NCBI GenBank assembly: GCA_029378245.1
Contig: JARKIF010000029.1
Location: forward strand, 62,001 to 126,000
Origin: Roridomyces roridus
Lineage: Eukaryota; Basidiomycota; Agaricomycetes; Agaricales; Mycenaceae
Length of the DNA stretch: 64,000 nt
Direction of reading: 5' to 3'
This document shows positions 41,345-51,260 of this stretch, in pieces. The first letter of the stretch is position 1. Each line of letters starts with the position of its first letter. Under the pieces are notes generated by a model. It ran no database searches. It was not told where the DNA came from and saw nothing but the letters and a program-made list of their open reading frames with translations. The position numbers were made by a program, and so were the translations under genes.

Positions 41345-41392
41345 GTTCCCGGAGGATCCTCTCGGAGTCTTTCGAGAGGATCCTGCGGGAAC
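41345..41392. repeat. Long imperfect hairpin
   Basis: Arms GTTCCCggAGGATCCTCTCG and CGAGAGGATCCTgcGGGAAC (two mismatches) around an 8-nt loop. It sits directly at the truncated 5' edge of the F-box relic, so it may mark a rearrangement point. Confidence 0.8.
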
Positions 41393-41695
41393 GAGACACT
41401 CGTCAATGGCCGTCGGAAAACTGGCAAATGAGTCGCGAGTCCGAATGCAACGAACTGACATGTCTCTCGAACAGCCAGCTGAGGCGCGAATAATTCAGTG
41501 GTGGAGGATGTCGAGAGAGAGTACTTAAAAGAACCCACCCCACGAGCGTCCCGCAAGTCTGGATTCAGTGGAAACACGGGATTGAATACAATAATAACTG
41601 GACGGATTGTGACCACGGAAGCTGCGGGATGAAAGATTGGAACCCAAGAGGCGGATAGTGCGGAGCGTACACACCTACATTCCCCTCCCTCACAT
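41393..41695 (-). repeat. Duplicated F-box 3' flank, copy 2
   Basis: Matches 40286-40626; see that entry. It adjoins the stop codon of the intact F-box gene. A third, shorter relative (GTACGCTCCGCA..ATCCGCTTCTT) is at 10330 on the plus strand. Confidence 0.8.
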
Positions 41696-42895
41696 TCACA
41701 AGAAGGTGGTCTCCCTCGTACCCACATAAAAACTCATGCCCTCATCCCGAAAGACCCGCAAAGCAGCCGCCACAGTATCGTCCAAAACCTGTGTCCCCGT
41801 CACAACAAGTCGAAGGGACCTGAGCGACGAGTGTCGTTTGGCAAGAAAATCAAGCACGCGCGCATATCCCTCCGATACATGCTGGTAGAACTCTGAAATC
41901 GTAAGGCTCTGTAGGGCCGGGAGGACATTGGGGTCCATAGCCCACAGATCAAAGGACGAGTGGGTAGAGTCCGCGAACATCGTTATCTCGAGGTGCGTCA
42001 GCCCGGGAATGAGCTGGAGGCAGGCTGCGATGCCTTGACTGTGCGGATCCTCCGCTCTGAGCCGCAAGTTGAGATGACGCAGGGGCGGGGCGGAGCGCGT
42101 CAAGAAATCGAGCAGGTCCGCCTCGGTGATTTCGCGACGTGAGATGACGAGCGATTGCAGGGCCGGCAGGGTGAGAAACCGAAGGATGGAGATTTCGGAG
42201 TTGTACCAGTCTCCTGGGCGGCCGAAGTGCAGCCGTTGGAGAGTGAGGTGAGTGAGGTGTCTCGGCGTCGAGGCTGTATTGAATCGGACATCGTAGATGT
42301 CGAGGCGCACGAGATTCGGCGCACGGCGTAAGAGTTCCACGAAAAGTTTGGAGATGATGTCGGAGCGAGAGATATTCAAAGAGTTTAGGCCGTCGAAGGG
42401 ATAGGTCATCCGTTCGAGGCTGTCGTTGTGCAACGGCGACAATTCCATGTGCTGGATTCGGGGTATGTGTGCTCCCAGAGTCTGGAGGATGCGGTGGAAC
42501 GTATTCTCACCCTCGCGGAGAATCAGCGAGATTGGGAGGCCTCCTGCACGAGCAAGACACATCTTCAGCACCTTCGCGAATTTCCCTTCTGGGATGTCCT
42601 TGTCCGTGATTGTGCCCCACAGCGAGGGCGTCGCAAGGGCGAGGTCGTGCCATGCACGACACACGCACAGAAGTTTAATCAGAGATTGCCAGGTGCGAGT
42701 TGCCGGCATCGACTGGAGGAGGATATCGGAGGAGAGCTCTGGGGGGAGGCGCGCCATGGGATCGAGGAGGGAATTTAGCTCGGTCTGAATGCTGCTGCGC
42801 TGGCGAACGAGGTCTCTGAGGATCTCCTTCTGCTGCTCGATGGCTTCGTCGACCGCTCCAATGCGTCCGCGGAGCTCGTGAACGGATGAGGACAT
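41696..42895 (-). CDS. F-box protein with coiled coil and leucine-rich tail (intact)
   Basis: 399 residues in one exon. MSSSVHELRGRIGAVDEAIEQQKEILRDLVRQ is the coiled coil and MARLPPELSSDILLQSMPATRTWQSLIKLLCVCRAWHDLA the F-box. The tail keeps LFVELLRRAPNLVRLDI, TLPALQSLVISRREITEADLLDFLTRSAPPLRHLNL, DLWAMDPNVLPALQSLTI and EGYARVLDFLAKRHSSLRSL, ending GMSFYVGTRETTFL. It belongs to the GRIGAVE subgroup with the broken copies at 21290 and 23556, and is that subgroup's only intact member here. Confidence 0.85.
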   Translation of the reverse strand: MSSSVHELRGRIGAVDEAIEQQKEILRDLVRQRSSIQTELNSLLDPMARLPPELSSDILLQSMPATRTWQSLIKLLCVCRAWHDLALATPSLWGTITDKDIPEGKFAKVLKMCLARAGGLPISLILREGENTFHRILQTLGAHIPRIQHMELSPLHNDSLERMTYPFDGLNSLNISRSDIISKLFVELLRRAPNLVRLDIYDVRFNTASTPRHLTHLTLQRLHFGRPGDWYNSEISILRFLTLPALQSLVISRREITEADLLDFLTRSAPPLRHLNLRLRAEDPHSQGIAACLQLIPGLTHLEITMFADSTHSSFDLWAMDPNVLPALQSLTISEFYQHVSEGYARVLDFLAKRHSSLRSLRLVVTGTQVLDDTVAAALRVFRDEGMSFYVGTRETTFL

Positions 42896-42919
42896 GGAGG
42901 CTTAGGACAAAGGCTGTAT

Positions 42920-44213
42920 TGATCCGATCAACTTCAAGTGATGACGCCACTACATCTCTCTTTTCTTACCCGCTTGATGTTGGCTCGATGCTCCCTCACG
43001 ATGGCTAGAAGTCTGATCGCGACACGGGACACAAGTGACGTCGACAAGGGCTAGGAAACACCTGTGCCACCCAGCTCCCGCATCGTCCGCTTCTGCCAGA
43101 TCCTGCGTTTTCCGAAGAATTCCTCCTACCCAACTCCTACCCGAGAAGTAAATACTCCAGGAGCTCGTTGAGCCGGGTCTAGAGTTCCATGGAAGGGGGT
43201 AGTACCCAAATGGAATCAAACTGGCTCTCATTCGCTGCGTGCCTGTCGGCGTGTCTAGAATACTTATTTTTTTCTTCGGGTTGTATCACGCGTGCGTGTA
43301 CTAGGTACTACACAGGGCACCCATCCATTGATGATTTTGTCCTCCATCCTCGTCTGCGCCGGCGCCGGGCCCTATCTACGCTCAGGGCAAGAGGACACAC
43401 TCGGCGGCTGCCCTGCGAGAGAGTCATCTGCGGGTCGGGTGAGCGGGTTCCCTTTCTTCCGAGTCTCCACTCATAGACGAGGTTAAACAAGTACGCCCGG
43501 CGCACCGTTCATCCGGTTCTACGAAAAAAAATTATCAGCAAACTCGTGAGTGAAGGTTTGGTGAAGAACGTCTTGGGTTGGTCTTCGGTGTCAATTCGGT
43601 GCTCGTCAATCAGGTGTGCTTGCTTAGCGCTTAGTTTTGCGCGGCTACAGATGCTGGGGCAATACAACAAGTGCTCGAGATGGCCGTTGCCTAACTACTT
43701 ATCTCGGTATCTACCGGAGGGCGAGTGAGCGAGGCAAAATCCCATGACTTGATGGCTCAAAATAGCTCAGTCCTTCATTCAGTCGCATCGCGAGCCGTTT
43801 TAGTGCCCTAATTCGTCTGCGTTCAGACTGCTCTGGTGTCTGTCATTGATGCTCTGAGCGTCATCACGAGTTCCTCCGCATACATCACGTCCTCGAACCT
43901 TGATTGCATTTTGAATTGGCCATGCTTTCGGCAAACAACCACGGAAAAATCTCCTCGCTCGCACCTGATGACCGCTCGCCAATCGGACCTTCGGCGTTGT
44001 TCAACCACGGCTTTTCAACGGTCCGCCAGCACACGAGCACCTCCCAGCACCTCTCATATCGCGCCAAGACTTTTTTTCCGCGGCCCGCACAACTCCCGCA
44101 GTTGAAGACAGGGTAACCGAGTGCTGGACGCTGGAAACGAGCGTTGCCACATGAGCACCCTGCAGATGGCTGAATTTCTCCACCACGGACCGTTGCTGGA
44201 GAATCCAGATGGG
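42920..44213. other. Gene-free interval
   Basis: About 1.3 kb between the F-box gene and the polygalacturonase, both transcribed away from it. No coding, RNA or repeat feature could be supported. Confidence 0.5.
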
Positions 44214-44221
44214 TATTAAAA
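44214..44221 (+). promoter_or_regulatory. TATA-like box of the polygalacturonase gene
   Basis: TATTAAAA 41 nt upstream of the ATG at 44255, similar in spacing to the beta-glucosidase and laccase genes. Confidence 0.5.
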
Positions 44222-44254
44222 CACTCGCAGGCCGTCGTTCTCTCCTCAAGTCCA

Positions 44255-45716
44255 ATGCCTTCTCTCTCCTCTTTCCTGCATCTGGCCGCCCTCGTCGCTG
44301 TCGCCGTGGCGACCCCAAATAACGGGACCGCGTCGAGAACGGAGACTGCAAAGCGCGCGACGTGTACCGTCAACAGCGTCGCCAGCGCTGCCAACCTCTC
44401 GAGCTGTACGACGGTCATCATTACCGCCTTCACCGTGCCATCTGGGCGTACGTCCTCTCTTGCGGCCCCAGTCGATGACTAACTGTGACTTGACCTCAAA
44501 CAGAAACTGTCACTATCGCGGTAAGTTTGGATTTTGCTTGGTATAACTCGGTGCTAATTTTTCATCCCGAAGGCTGCGAGCGGCGCGAGTGTCACCATGA
44601 CCGGCGACATCACCTTTGCCAAGACGACTTGTAGGTTCATATTTCTCATCTAACTGAGCGCTGCTGACGGAATAAACAGCCGCGGGTCCTCTGCTTACTT
44701 TCGACACCACAAACATCGTGTTTAATGGTGGGGACCGAAACATCAACGTGAGTTTCCTTCTTCCAAAAGTTTCGGATATTTAATGGTTTGACAGGGAAAC
44801 GGAGCGATGTACTGGGATGGCCAGGGTACCAACGGCGGTGTTGCCAAGCCGCATCCCTTCGTCAAGTAATTAATTATCCTCTCTCTTGGTTGCATTCTCA
44901 ACATCCTTGTTGTCTAGGTTCAAGGGCTCCGGAACCTTCGAGGACGTAACCGTGCTGAACTCGCCCGCGCAGGCCATCTCGGTAGGCACCACCGCGGCCA
45001 CCACCATCTCAGGTATCACCGTCGACAACTCTGCCGGCGACGCCGGCGCGCTCGGACACAACACCGACGGATTCGACATCTCCGCCTCTTCTGTGACACT
45101 CGCCAAAGTGGTGGTGAAGAACCAAGACGACTGCATGGCGATCAACTCTGGGTCCAACATCGTCATCGAGGACTCGACGTGCTCTGGGGGACATGGTATC
45201 TCCATCGGCTCGATTGCCACGGGCAAGACTGTCAGCGGGGTGAAGATTGCTCGGAACACGGTTACGAATGGGTTGTACGGGTTGAGGATCAAGGTCGATG
45301 CGGATGCGACGGGTGCGAGCGTGTCGAATGTTACCTGGGAGGCCAACACGATTTCGGGCATCACCGGTGTGTATCTTCCTATTTCTCTCATCCCAACTTC
45401 TAATAACGCGCAACAGAATACGGAGTCCTCATCTCCCAATCATACCCCGACAACGACGGCACCCCGGGAACCGGCGCGCCCATCAGCGGCCTCGCATTCA
45501 ACGGCGGCACCACCACCGTCAGCGTCGGCAGCTCCGCCAATACGCTCGTCGTGGACTGTGGTGCTTGTTCAGGGACCTGGGACTTTTCCGGCCTCCATGC
45601 GACTGGAGGTAAGGGGTCTATCATTGCTGCCAACAAAGCTACGGTGAGCACTCAGTTTGATTCGGCTTGAACAGGATGTTGACGGACGAGCGTAGATCTC
45701 GGGTGGCACCTATTAA
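44255..45716 (+). CDS. Secreted endopolygalacturonase (GH28)
   Basis: Six or so introns. Signal peptide MPSLSSFLHLAALVAVAVATP, and a Kex2-like KR before ATCTV. The beta-helix repeats lead to the GH28 catalytic set NTDGFD, NQDDC and GGHGISIGS, then the substrate-binding RIKVD. The C-terminus is ATISGGTY with conserved Cys pairs (VVDCGACSG). All three catalytic Asp and the His are present, so it should be active on pectate. RIKVD instead of the usual RIKT is a mild variation. No frame breaks found. Confidence 0.9.
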
Positions 45717-45990
45717 GTAAAATTTGCGCGATACTTGTGTTTGAGACTGCGTTGTATGTATTGTACCTATCCGGCCTGAAATCGAGAAGATAATGCTCAC
45801 CCGGCGCGCCCACGAGCCTTGAGTTGGATGACTGGAATGGAACCGTCGCCTTTCGATTGAACACTGAGCAAGTGAGGGAATGTGATAATGCTAACAGGTA
45901 ATACAAGTGCAATAACAAGCTACTACATAGTACATACTAGTAGGGATGATTCTTTTCGTCCCCATAGTCAAGAAGTGCCGTATTCTGCTC

Positions 45991-47199
45991 TCACCGCAAC
46001 CTCCTCTCATACTTTCGAAGACAGACGTTAATGCCCTCGTCTTGAAAGACCCGAAAAGCCGGCGGGGAACGATCGACCAAGAGCTCCTCCCGCACAACAA
46101 GACAAAGGGCCTTGAGCGAGGCGGGCCTCTTCGCGAGAAACTCGACAGCGCGCTGGTACCCTTCGGGGCTGTGATCATACTGCTCGCTGATCGTCAGATT
46201 GATGAGGGCGGGGAGGATATTGGGGTCCGTTGCCCACAAATCAAACGACGAGTTGGGAGAATAGCGGAGTATGATCTCGAGGTCTGTAAGACTAGGAACG
46301 AGTTGGAGGCACCCTACAATTACGTGCCCGCCTCCCACCATGTCCTCTGGTACGAGCAGTATATGGAGATGGCGAAGGGGTGGAGCGGAGCGCCTCAAGA
46401 AATCGCGAAGGACCCGCTCGGTGATTTCCTGCCGTGAGATGACCAACAATTGCAGGGCGGGCAGGGTGAGGAGAGGGAGAATGGATGTGTTGGAAAAGGA
46501 ACGCCTGTCTTGGAGGTCTCCGAGATGCAGGTGTCGCAGAGCGAGATGCGTCAAGTGCCTCTCCGTCCGCGCGGAATAGGCGTACAAAAAACTTTGGCGG
46601 ATTTCGAGGTGCACGAGATTCGGCGCGCGACGTAAAAATTCGACGCAGCCATCGGGAGAAACGTTGGCTTTAGTGAGTGTCAACTAAGTCAGGCCGTCGA
46701 AGGAATAGGTCAGCAGTGCGAGGTCATTGTTGTGCAACGCCGAGAAAGACAGGCTCTGGACTTGGGGCACATGTGCTTCCAGAGTCCGAACGATGTGATG
46801 GAAGGTATATAAGAGGATATGGCCGAACGTCAGCGGGATTGGGACGTCCCCTGCACGGTCGAGCCATATCTCCAGCACTCGGACCAGTTTATCCCATGGG
46901 ACGCTCATGTCCGTGATCTTGCTCCACATCAAGGGCGTGGCGAGTGCGAGATCTGCCCATGCACGGCACACGAGGAGGAAGGTAATCAAGGAACCCCAGG
47001 TTGGAGGCGTCGGAATCGACTGGAGGAGGATATCAGAGGAGATCTCTGGAGGGAGACGAGCCATGGGGTCGATCAAGGAATTCAGCTCGCTTTGGGTGCT
47101 GCTGCGCTGCCGCTCGAGGTCTCTGGGGCGCTCTTGCTCCCGTTCGATTGCTTCTTCGAGCGATGTAATGCGTCTGCGCAGTTCATCAACGGAGGACAT
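45991..47199 (-). pseudogene. F-box gene with a single in-frame TAG
   Basis: Starts MSSVDELRRRITSLEEAIEREQ; the F-box reads MARLPPEISSDILLQSIPTPPTWGSLITFLLVCRAWADLA. One TAG (46684-46686) interrupts FDGLT-stop-LTLTKANVSPDGCVEFLRRAPNLVHLEI, where paralogues have Ser, so one base (TCG to TAG) explains it. The rest of the frame is open to the end (INVCLRKYERRLR). As with the 23556 copy, the break leaves coiled coil plus F-box as a potential short product. Confidence 0.83.
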
Positions 47200-47219
47200 G
47201 AGGGGCAGAAAGAAGATGG

Positions 47220-47231
47220 GTTGATCACATG
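47220..47231 (-). promoter_or_regulatory. Conserved CATGTGATCAAC element upstream of F-box pseudogene
   Basis: 32 nt before the ATG at 47199, minus strand. Confidence 0.4.
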
Positions 47232-47561
47232 ATGTAAACGTCGTGCCGATTTTCACTGCCACTGCCGTTCAATGAGCGTCCGCCCGTTGGAGCTTGCCAA
47301 CTGTGCGAAAAAATACCGTTCCTGAGATGTGGCACACCCTCGCTCCGACACCAACAGCCTTAGGAATATCATTTCCGAATATGATCCTCAGTTTGCCGCA
47401 AAATCTGTGAAGTACAAGTTCAAAGGCTAACTACAACTGCTTCAGGCTTGCAACTCCGAGTCCGACCAGATAAGTATGAGACGCCAAGTATATCGCTGGA
47501 TAGCCATCTGTCCGCCACATCTTCACTGACAGCATACAGTTCTTTTTGGCCATCTTACATA

Positions 47562-48299
47562 AGATAGGCGCAGTCCGCATCCATCGACGTGCACGTGATC
47601 AAGCGTGACACCCGACGCCCGCCGATACTGCTCAACAACAACAACAAAATTAAAAAATCTAAAACGACGGAAGGGTGCAGGGAGGTCCCACCGAGGGATC
47701 CTTCGTTCCGGATTTCTCATTGTAGTCTCAGAAAAAAAGTTTTACCTCATTTTTTGGAAAAGCCTCTAAATGCCATTTGCACCCCAACGGCACCAACTTG
47801 CAGAAAAAACTCGCCGAAGTTCGCGTTTCCCACGGTCACGTGCACAGCCATCAGCTCTGTATTTCTGGACATTCTTACCGTCCCTTCCATCCTTGGGTGT
47901 TCTAATGTGTATAGGATGCATTGATCATGCAGTAACTACCAGAGAAATGAGCACCTGAGGTACTTTTTCCACAAATGTGGCTTCCGTTGATGGCCATCAG
48001 AAAGTGATGGGAGCGGTCAACGGAGCACCCGCCAAATCAAACTCCGATATGGGTGATTTCAACCTACTTCTGGCTCACACTTACTCACACCAAGCTCACA
48101 CAAACCTTTGCCATGCATGCCCCATTCATCCCTACACAGCAATAAAAAATTCATTTTTTTTTCCGAATTTTTTTCTGAGTGTTTCTCGTCAATCGGAGCC
48201 ATTTTCACTTTTGACCTCCAGAATTCCGCGTTTCCCACGCCACAGTCACGCGTGACTGTCACTGATGTCACGGTCGATGGATGCGGACTGCGCCTATCT
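47562..48299. mobile_element. TA-flanked MITE, 738 bp (Tc1/mariner-like)
   Basis: 27-bp perfect terminal inverted repeats (AGATAGGCGCAGTCCGCATC... at 47562-47588, and the complement at 48273-48299). They are flanked on both sides by TA (47560-47561 and 48300-48301), the duplication expected of Tc1/mariner-type elements. The interior is AT-rich with no transposase. It lies immediately beyond the truncated 3' end of an F-box pseudogene. Confidence 0.85.
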
Positions 48300-48301
48300 T
48301 A

Positions 48302-49483
48302 CGCTAGCCTTATCCATGCCATCATCCCTAGGGACCCGCAAAGCAGCCGCCACAGCATCGTCCAAGACCTGCGCCGGCACCGGCACGATAAGGCGAAGAG
48401 ATCTAAGCGAATCGCGTCGTTTCGCAAGGAAATTAACAACGCGCGCATATGCCTCCGATCCATGATCATAGAACTCCTCGATGGTAAGATTCTGGAGGAG
48501 AGGGAGGAGATCGGGGCTGTGAGTCCACAGGTCAAAGGACGAGTGGGGCGAATCAGGGAGCATAATCTCGAGTTGCGTCAGACAGGGAACGAGCCGGAGG
48601 CACGCTCTGATGCCTTCACTGCGCACGTCCTCCGTCTTGAGCCGCAGATTTAAGTGACGAAGGGGTGGAGCGGAGCGCGTCAAGAAATCGAGCAGGTTCG
48701 CCTCGGTAATGTGGTACCGACAGAGCACGAGCGATTGCAGGGCGGGTAGAGTGAGAAGCTGCCTGATGTCCGTTTCGGAATATTAGTAATTATCTGACCG
48801 GCCGAAGTGCAGGCGCTGCAGAGTGAAATGAGTGAGGTGCGTCGGTATCGAGGCTGCATAGAATCCGACATCATAGAGGTCGAGGTGCACGAGATTCGGG
48901 GCGCGGCGTAAGAGTTGGACGCATAGATCGGGGGAGACGTTAGATTGACCGACGGTCAAAGAGGTCAAGCCCATAAACGGATACTTCATCCCTGTGAAGT
49001 CTTCGTCGTGCAACGGCGACAGTTCCATGCGCTCAATTCGGGGTATCTGTGCTTCAAGAGCCTGGAAGGTGCGGCGAAGGAACACGTTCCAAGTGATATT
49101 GGGAAATATCAGCGAGAGTGGTAGTCCACCCGCACGAGCAAGCCAAATCTGCAGCACGTCCGCAAATCTGGTCCACGAAATCCCGTCGTCCGTGATTGTG
49201 CTCCACAAAAAGGGTGTCGCAAGTGCGAGGTTGTTCCATGCACGACACACCCGTAAGAGAACCCAAAGAGAGTCCCAAGTGGGCGACGTCGGGATCGACT
49301 GGAGGAGGATATCGGAGGAGATTTCTGCCAGGGGGAGACGCGCCATGGGTCGAGGAGGGCATTCAGCTCACTCTGGGCGTCGCCGCGCTGGCGTTCGAGG
49401 GCCTGGATGACATCTCGCTGCCGTTCGATCGCCTCCTCAAGCGATCTCACGCGTCCGCGGAGTTCGTGAATGGATGAGGCCAT
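48302..49483 (-). pseudogene. F-box gene with frameshift, nonsense codon and truncated end
   Basis: Begins MASSIHELRGRVRSLEEAIERQ. A one-base deletion (GACCCATGG for GACCCCATGG) shifts the frame just before the F-box, which then reads MARLPLAEISSDILLQSIPTSPTWDSLWVLLRVCRAWNNLA with one extra codon. A TAA follows RSDNY. The tail continues to AAALRVPRDDGMD and then departs from the family 13 bases before the MITE. Three independent lesions make this an old pseudogene. Confidence 0.83.
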
Positions 49484-49504
49484 GGAGGAAAGGAGAAAGA
49501 TGGA

Positions 49505-49515
49505 TTGATCACGTG
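49505..49515 (-). promoter_or_regulatory. CACGTGATCAA element upstream of F-box pseudogene
   Basis: 32 nt before the ATG at 49483. Here the first half is a true CACGTG E-box. Confidence 0.35.
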
Positions 49516-49738
49516 AAATTGATCGGCATGCCGCATGACGAACTTGTCAGGAACCTCTTCGCACCCGTCTGAAACGGGCGAACAATGATGTCGTCCAGAT
49601 TCAGATTGGGTACGAGTAATTACCGCAGTGCTTGTGAACAGTCGAGACCTGCCTGTTTCCCGAATTCCGCACCATCCGTGGCACCAAGTTCAATGATTTC
49701 AACGTCCCTCTTACGCGCTTGGGAAGGAAATATAAGTA

Positions 49739-50848
49739 TCAGTGGTACCTAAGCCTACGCCGGTAATCCTCTACAACCCTCCTAATCTCAAAGTAACTGA
49801 ATTCTGTACTAGATATCTGGTCAGCAAAACGACATGGACTTGACGTACAGACAGACCTGAGGAAATTCATGTCAGGCATTCCGACATGTATTTTGGTTCC
49901 ACCTTTTTGAAACTTGCGGAACTGATCGTAAATGCGGTGTCTACACACCCGCCTTTCATTCATGGTGTCGTCGTCGTCCACAATGATTCGCAGGGTCTTG
50001 ACAGCGTCGCGATTTCCGAGAAAGTCCAGAACGCGCTCGTAGACGATTGGACGGCGATGAGGCCAGGTGGCGTTGATTGTGATGCTACGCAGCTCGGGGA
50101 ACATATCAAGATTTGTGGACCTCGAATATGTCTGAAACACGCTCGAATAGCGTGATGTGGAGTTCCTCGACAGAGGGACACATCTCGCGATTTCGACCAT
50201 CGTTTCCGTCGCCGTGCTTGCCAACTGCAGAGTACGCAATGGCGGTCGGGACCGGGTCAAAAAATCAATCAATACTTCGTCCCTGTTGTTGGGCTCGGGT
50301 ATGCGGAGAGTGCGGAGCGAGGGCAACGTGAGGTGGGATAGTATATCAGAAGTAATCGGGTTGTAGCCCAGGTATGTGATGCCGTGTTCCGTGTGAACGA
50401 AGAACATGTCGAGAGTCTGAAGGCGATGGGCATGCTCCCCGAGGGCGCTGACCGTCGTGGCAACGCTGGCCTGATCCATGTACTGAAGTATGGAAAGCGA
50501 CAACGGGTAGTTTCCTCCTCGTCCGAGCCATACTCGGAGGACATCAGCGAATTTCGCGGGTGGAATGCCCGCATCAGTGATGTTGTTCCACAGAGCAGGA
50601 GTTGCCAGTGCGATGTCACTCCAGGCATGGCAGACGAGGATAAGCGTGCAAGACGCCCGCATATCCGGGGTCTCCGGGAGGGCTTGTGTGAAGATGTCGG
50701 TGGAAAGCTCCAGCGGCAGGCTTGCCACTGGATCGAGCTGAGCACGGCTGCTCTGGTGCTCGAGCTCTCCGAGGGAATCCGCCTCGTTGGTGGCTGCCAA
50801 CTCGTCGTCGTCGTCTCTACGGTCATGAAGCGCTGGGAAGGAGGACAT
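49739..50848 (-). CDS. Diverged F-box protein
   Basis: 369 residues from MSSFPALHDRRDDDDELAATN. The N-terminus is acidic rather than a coiled coil. The F-box reads VASLPLELSTDIFTQALPETPDMRASCTLILVCHAWSDIALATPALWNNITDAGIPPAKF. The leucine-rich tail is shorter (HLTLPSLRTLRIPEPNNRDEVLIDFLTRSRPPLRTLQL, FPELRSITI, YERVLDFLGNRDAVKTLRI) and ends in a basic stretch. It is the most distant member in this window, with no conserved GATCAAC element upstream. A splice donor near the 3' end is possible, so the last 30 residues are uncertain. Confidence 0.75.
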   Translation of the reverse strand: MSSFPALHDRRDDDDELAATNEADSLGELEHQSSRAQLDPVASLPLELSTDIFTQALPETPDMRASCTLILVCHAWSDIALATPALWNNITDAGIPPAKFADVLRVWLGRGGNYPLSLSILQYMDQASVATTVSALGEHAHRLQTLDMFFVHTEHGITYLGYNPITSDILSHLTLPSLRTLRIPEPNNRDEVLIDFLTRSRPPLRTLQLASTATETMVEIARCVPLSRNSTSRYSSVFQTYSRSTNLDMFPELRSITINATWPHRRPIVYERVLDFLGNRDAVKTLRIIVDDDDTMNERRVCRHRIYDQFRKFQKGGTKIHVGMPDMNFLRSVCTSSPCRFADQISSTEFSYFEIRRVVEDYRRRLRYH

Positions 50849-50984
50849 GAATGGCAAGCTGTGAATGCCGTACGCGAATTGATCCGGTCGGGAGGATCAG
50901 CACGTCACAACAGCGAACTTCAACTTCCGTTGGCGTCAAGTTGACGTCGGAGTCTGTTTTTTCTTCGTAAATTCTTTCAGTGCC

Positions 50985-51020
50985 GGTGGGGCTCTGAGAT
51001 TGTTGGAGATGCGGTGTGCT
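50985..51020 (+). pseudogene. Relic of a BBE-like oxidase C-terminus
   Basis: PVGL-stop-DCWRCGV in one frame, including a 20-base stretch identical to the C-terminal PMGLLDCWRCGV coding sequence of the oxidase at about 56085-56120. This is the highly conserved end of BBE-type oxidases. No further homology was seen on either side. Confidence 0.5.
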
Positions 51021-51260
51021 ACAGTGTGCCGCTAAGTACTCTCTTTGCTCTCGGCCGAGGGCTCGGACGTGGGTCTGACTGAGTCTTGCGTGGGTCCTAA
51101 GTCTTGGCACTTGCAACTGTCCAGGGTCCGAGAATGTACTGACTGACTGTTTTAAACGGTTGAACAAATCAACTTCAGGATCAGCACTTACTTGGATCCA
51201 GAGAGAAACCTGCCAGTTTGACGGGCCCAGCATACTTATCGGCCATAAATCAACTCTAAA

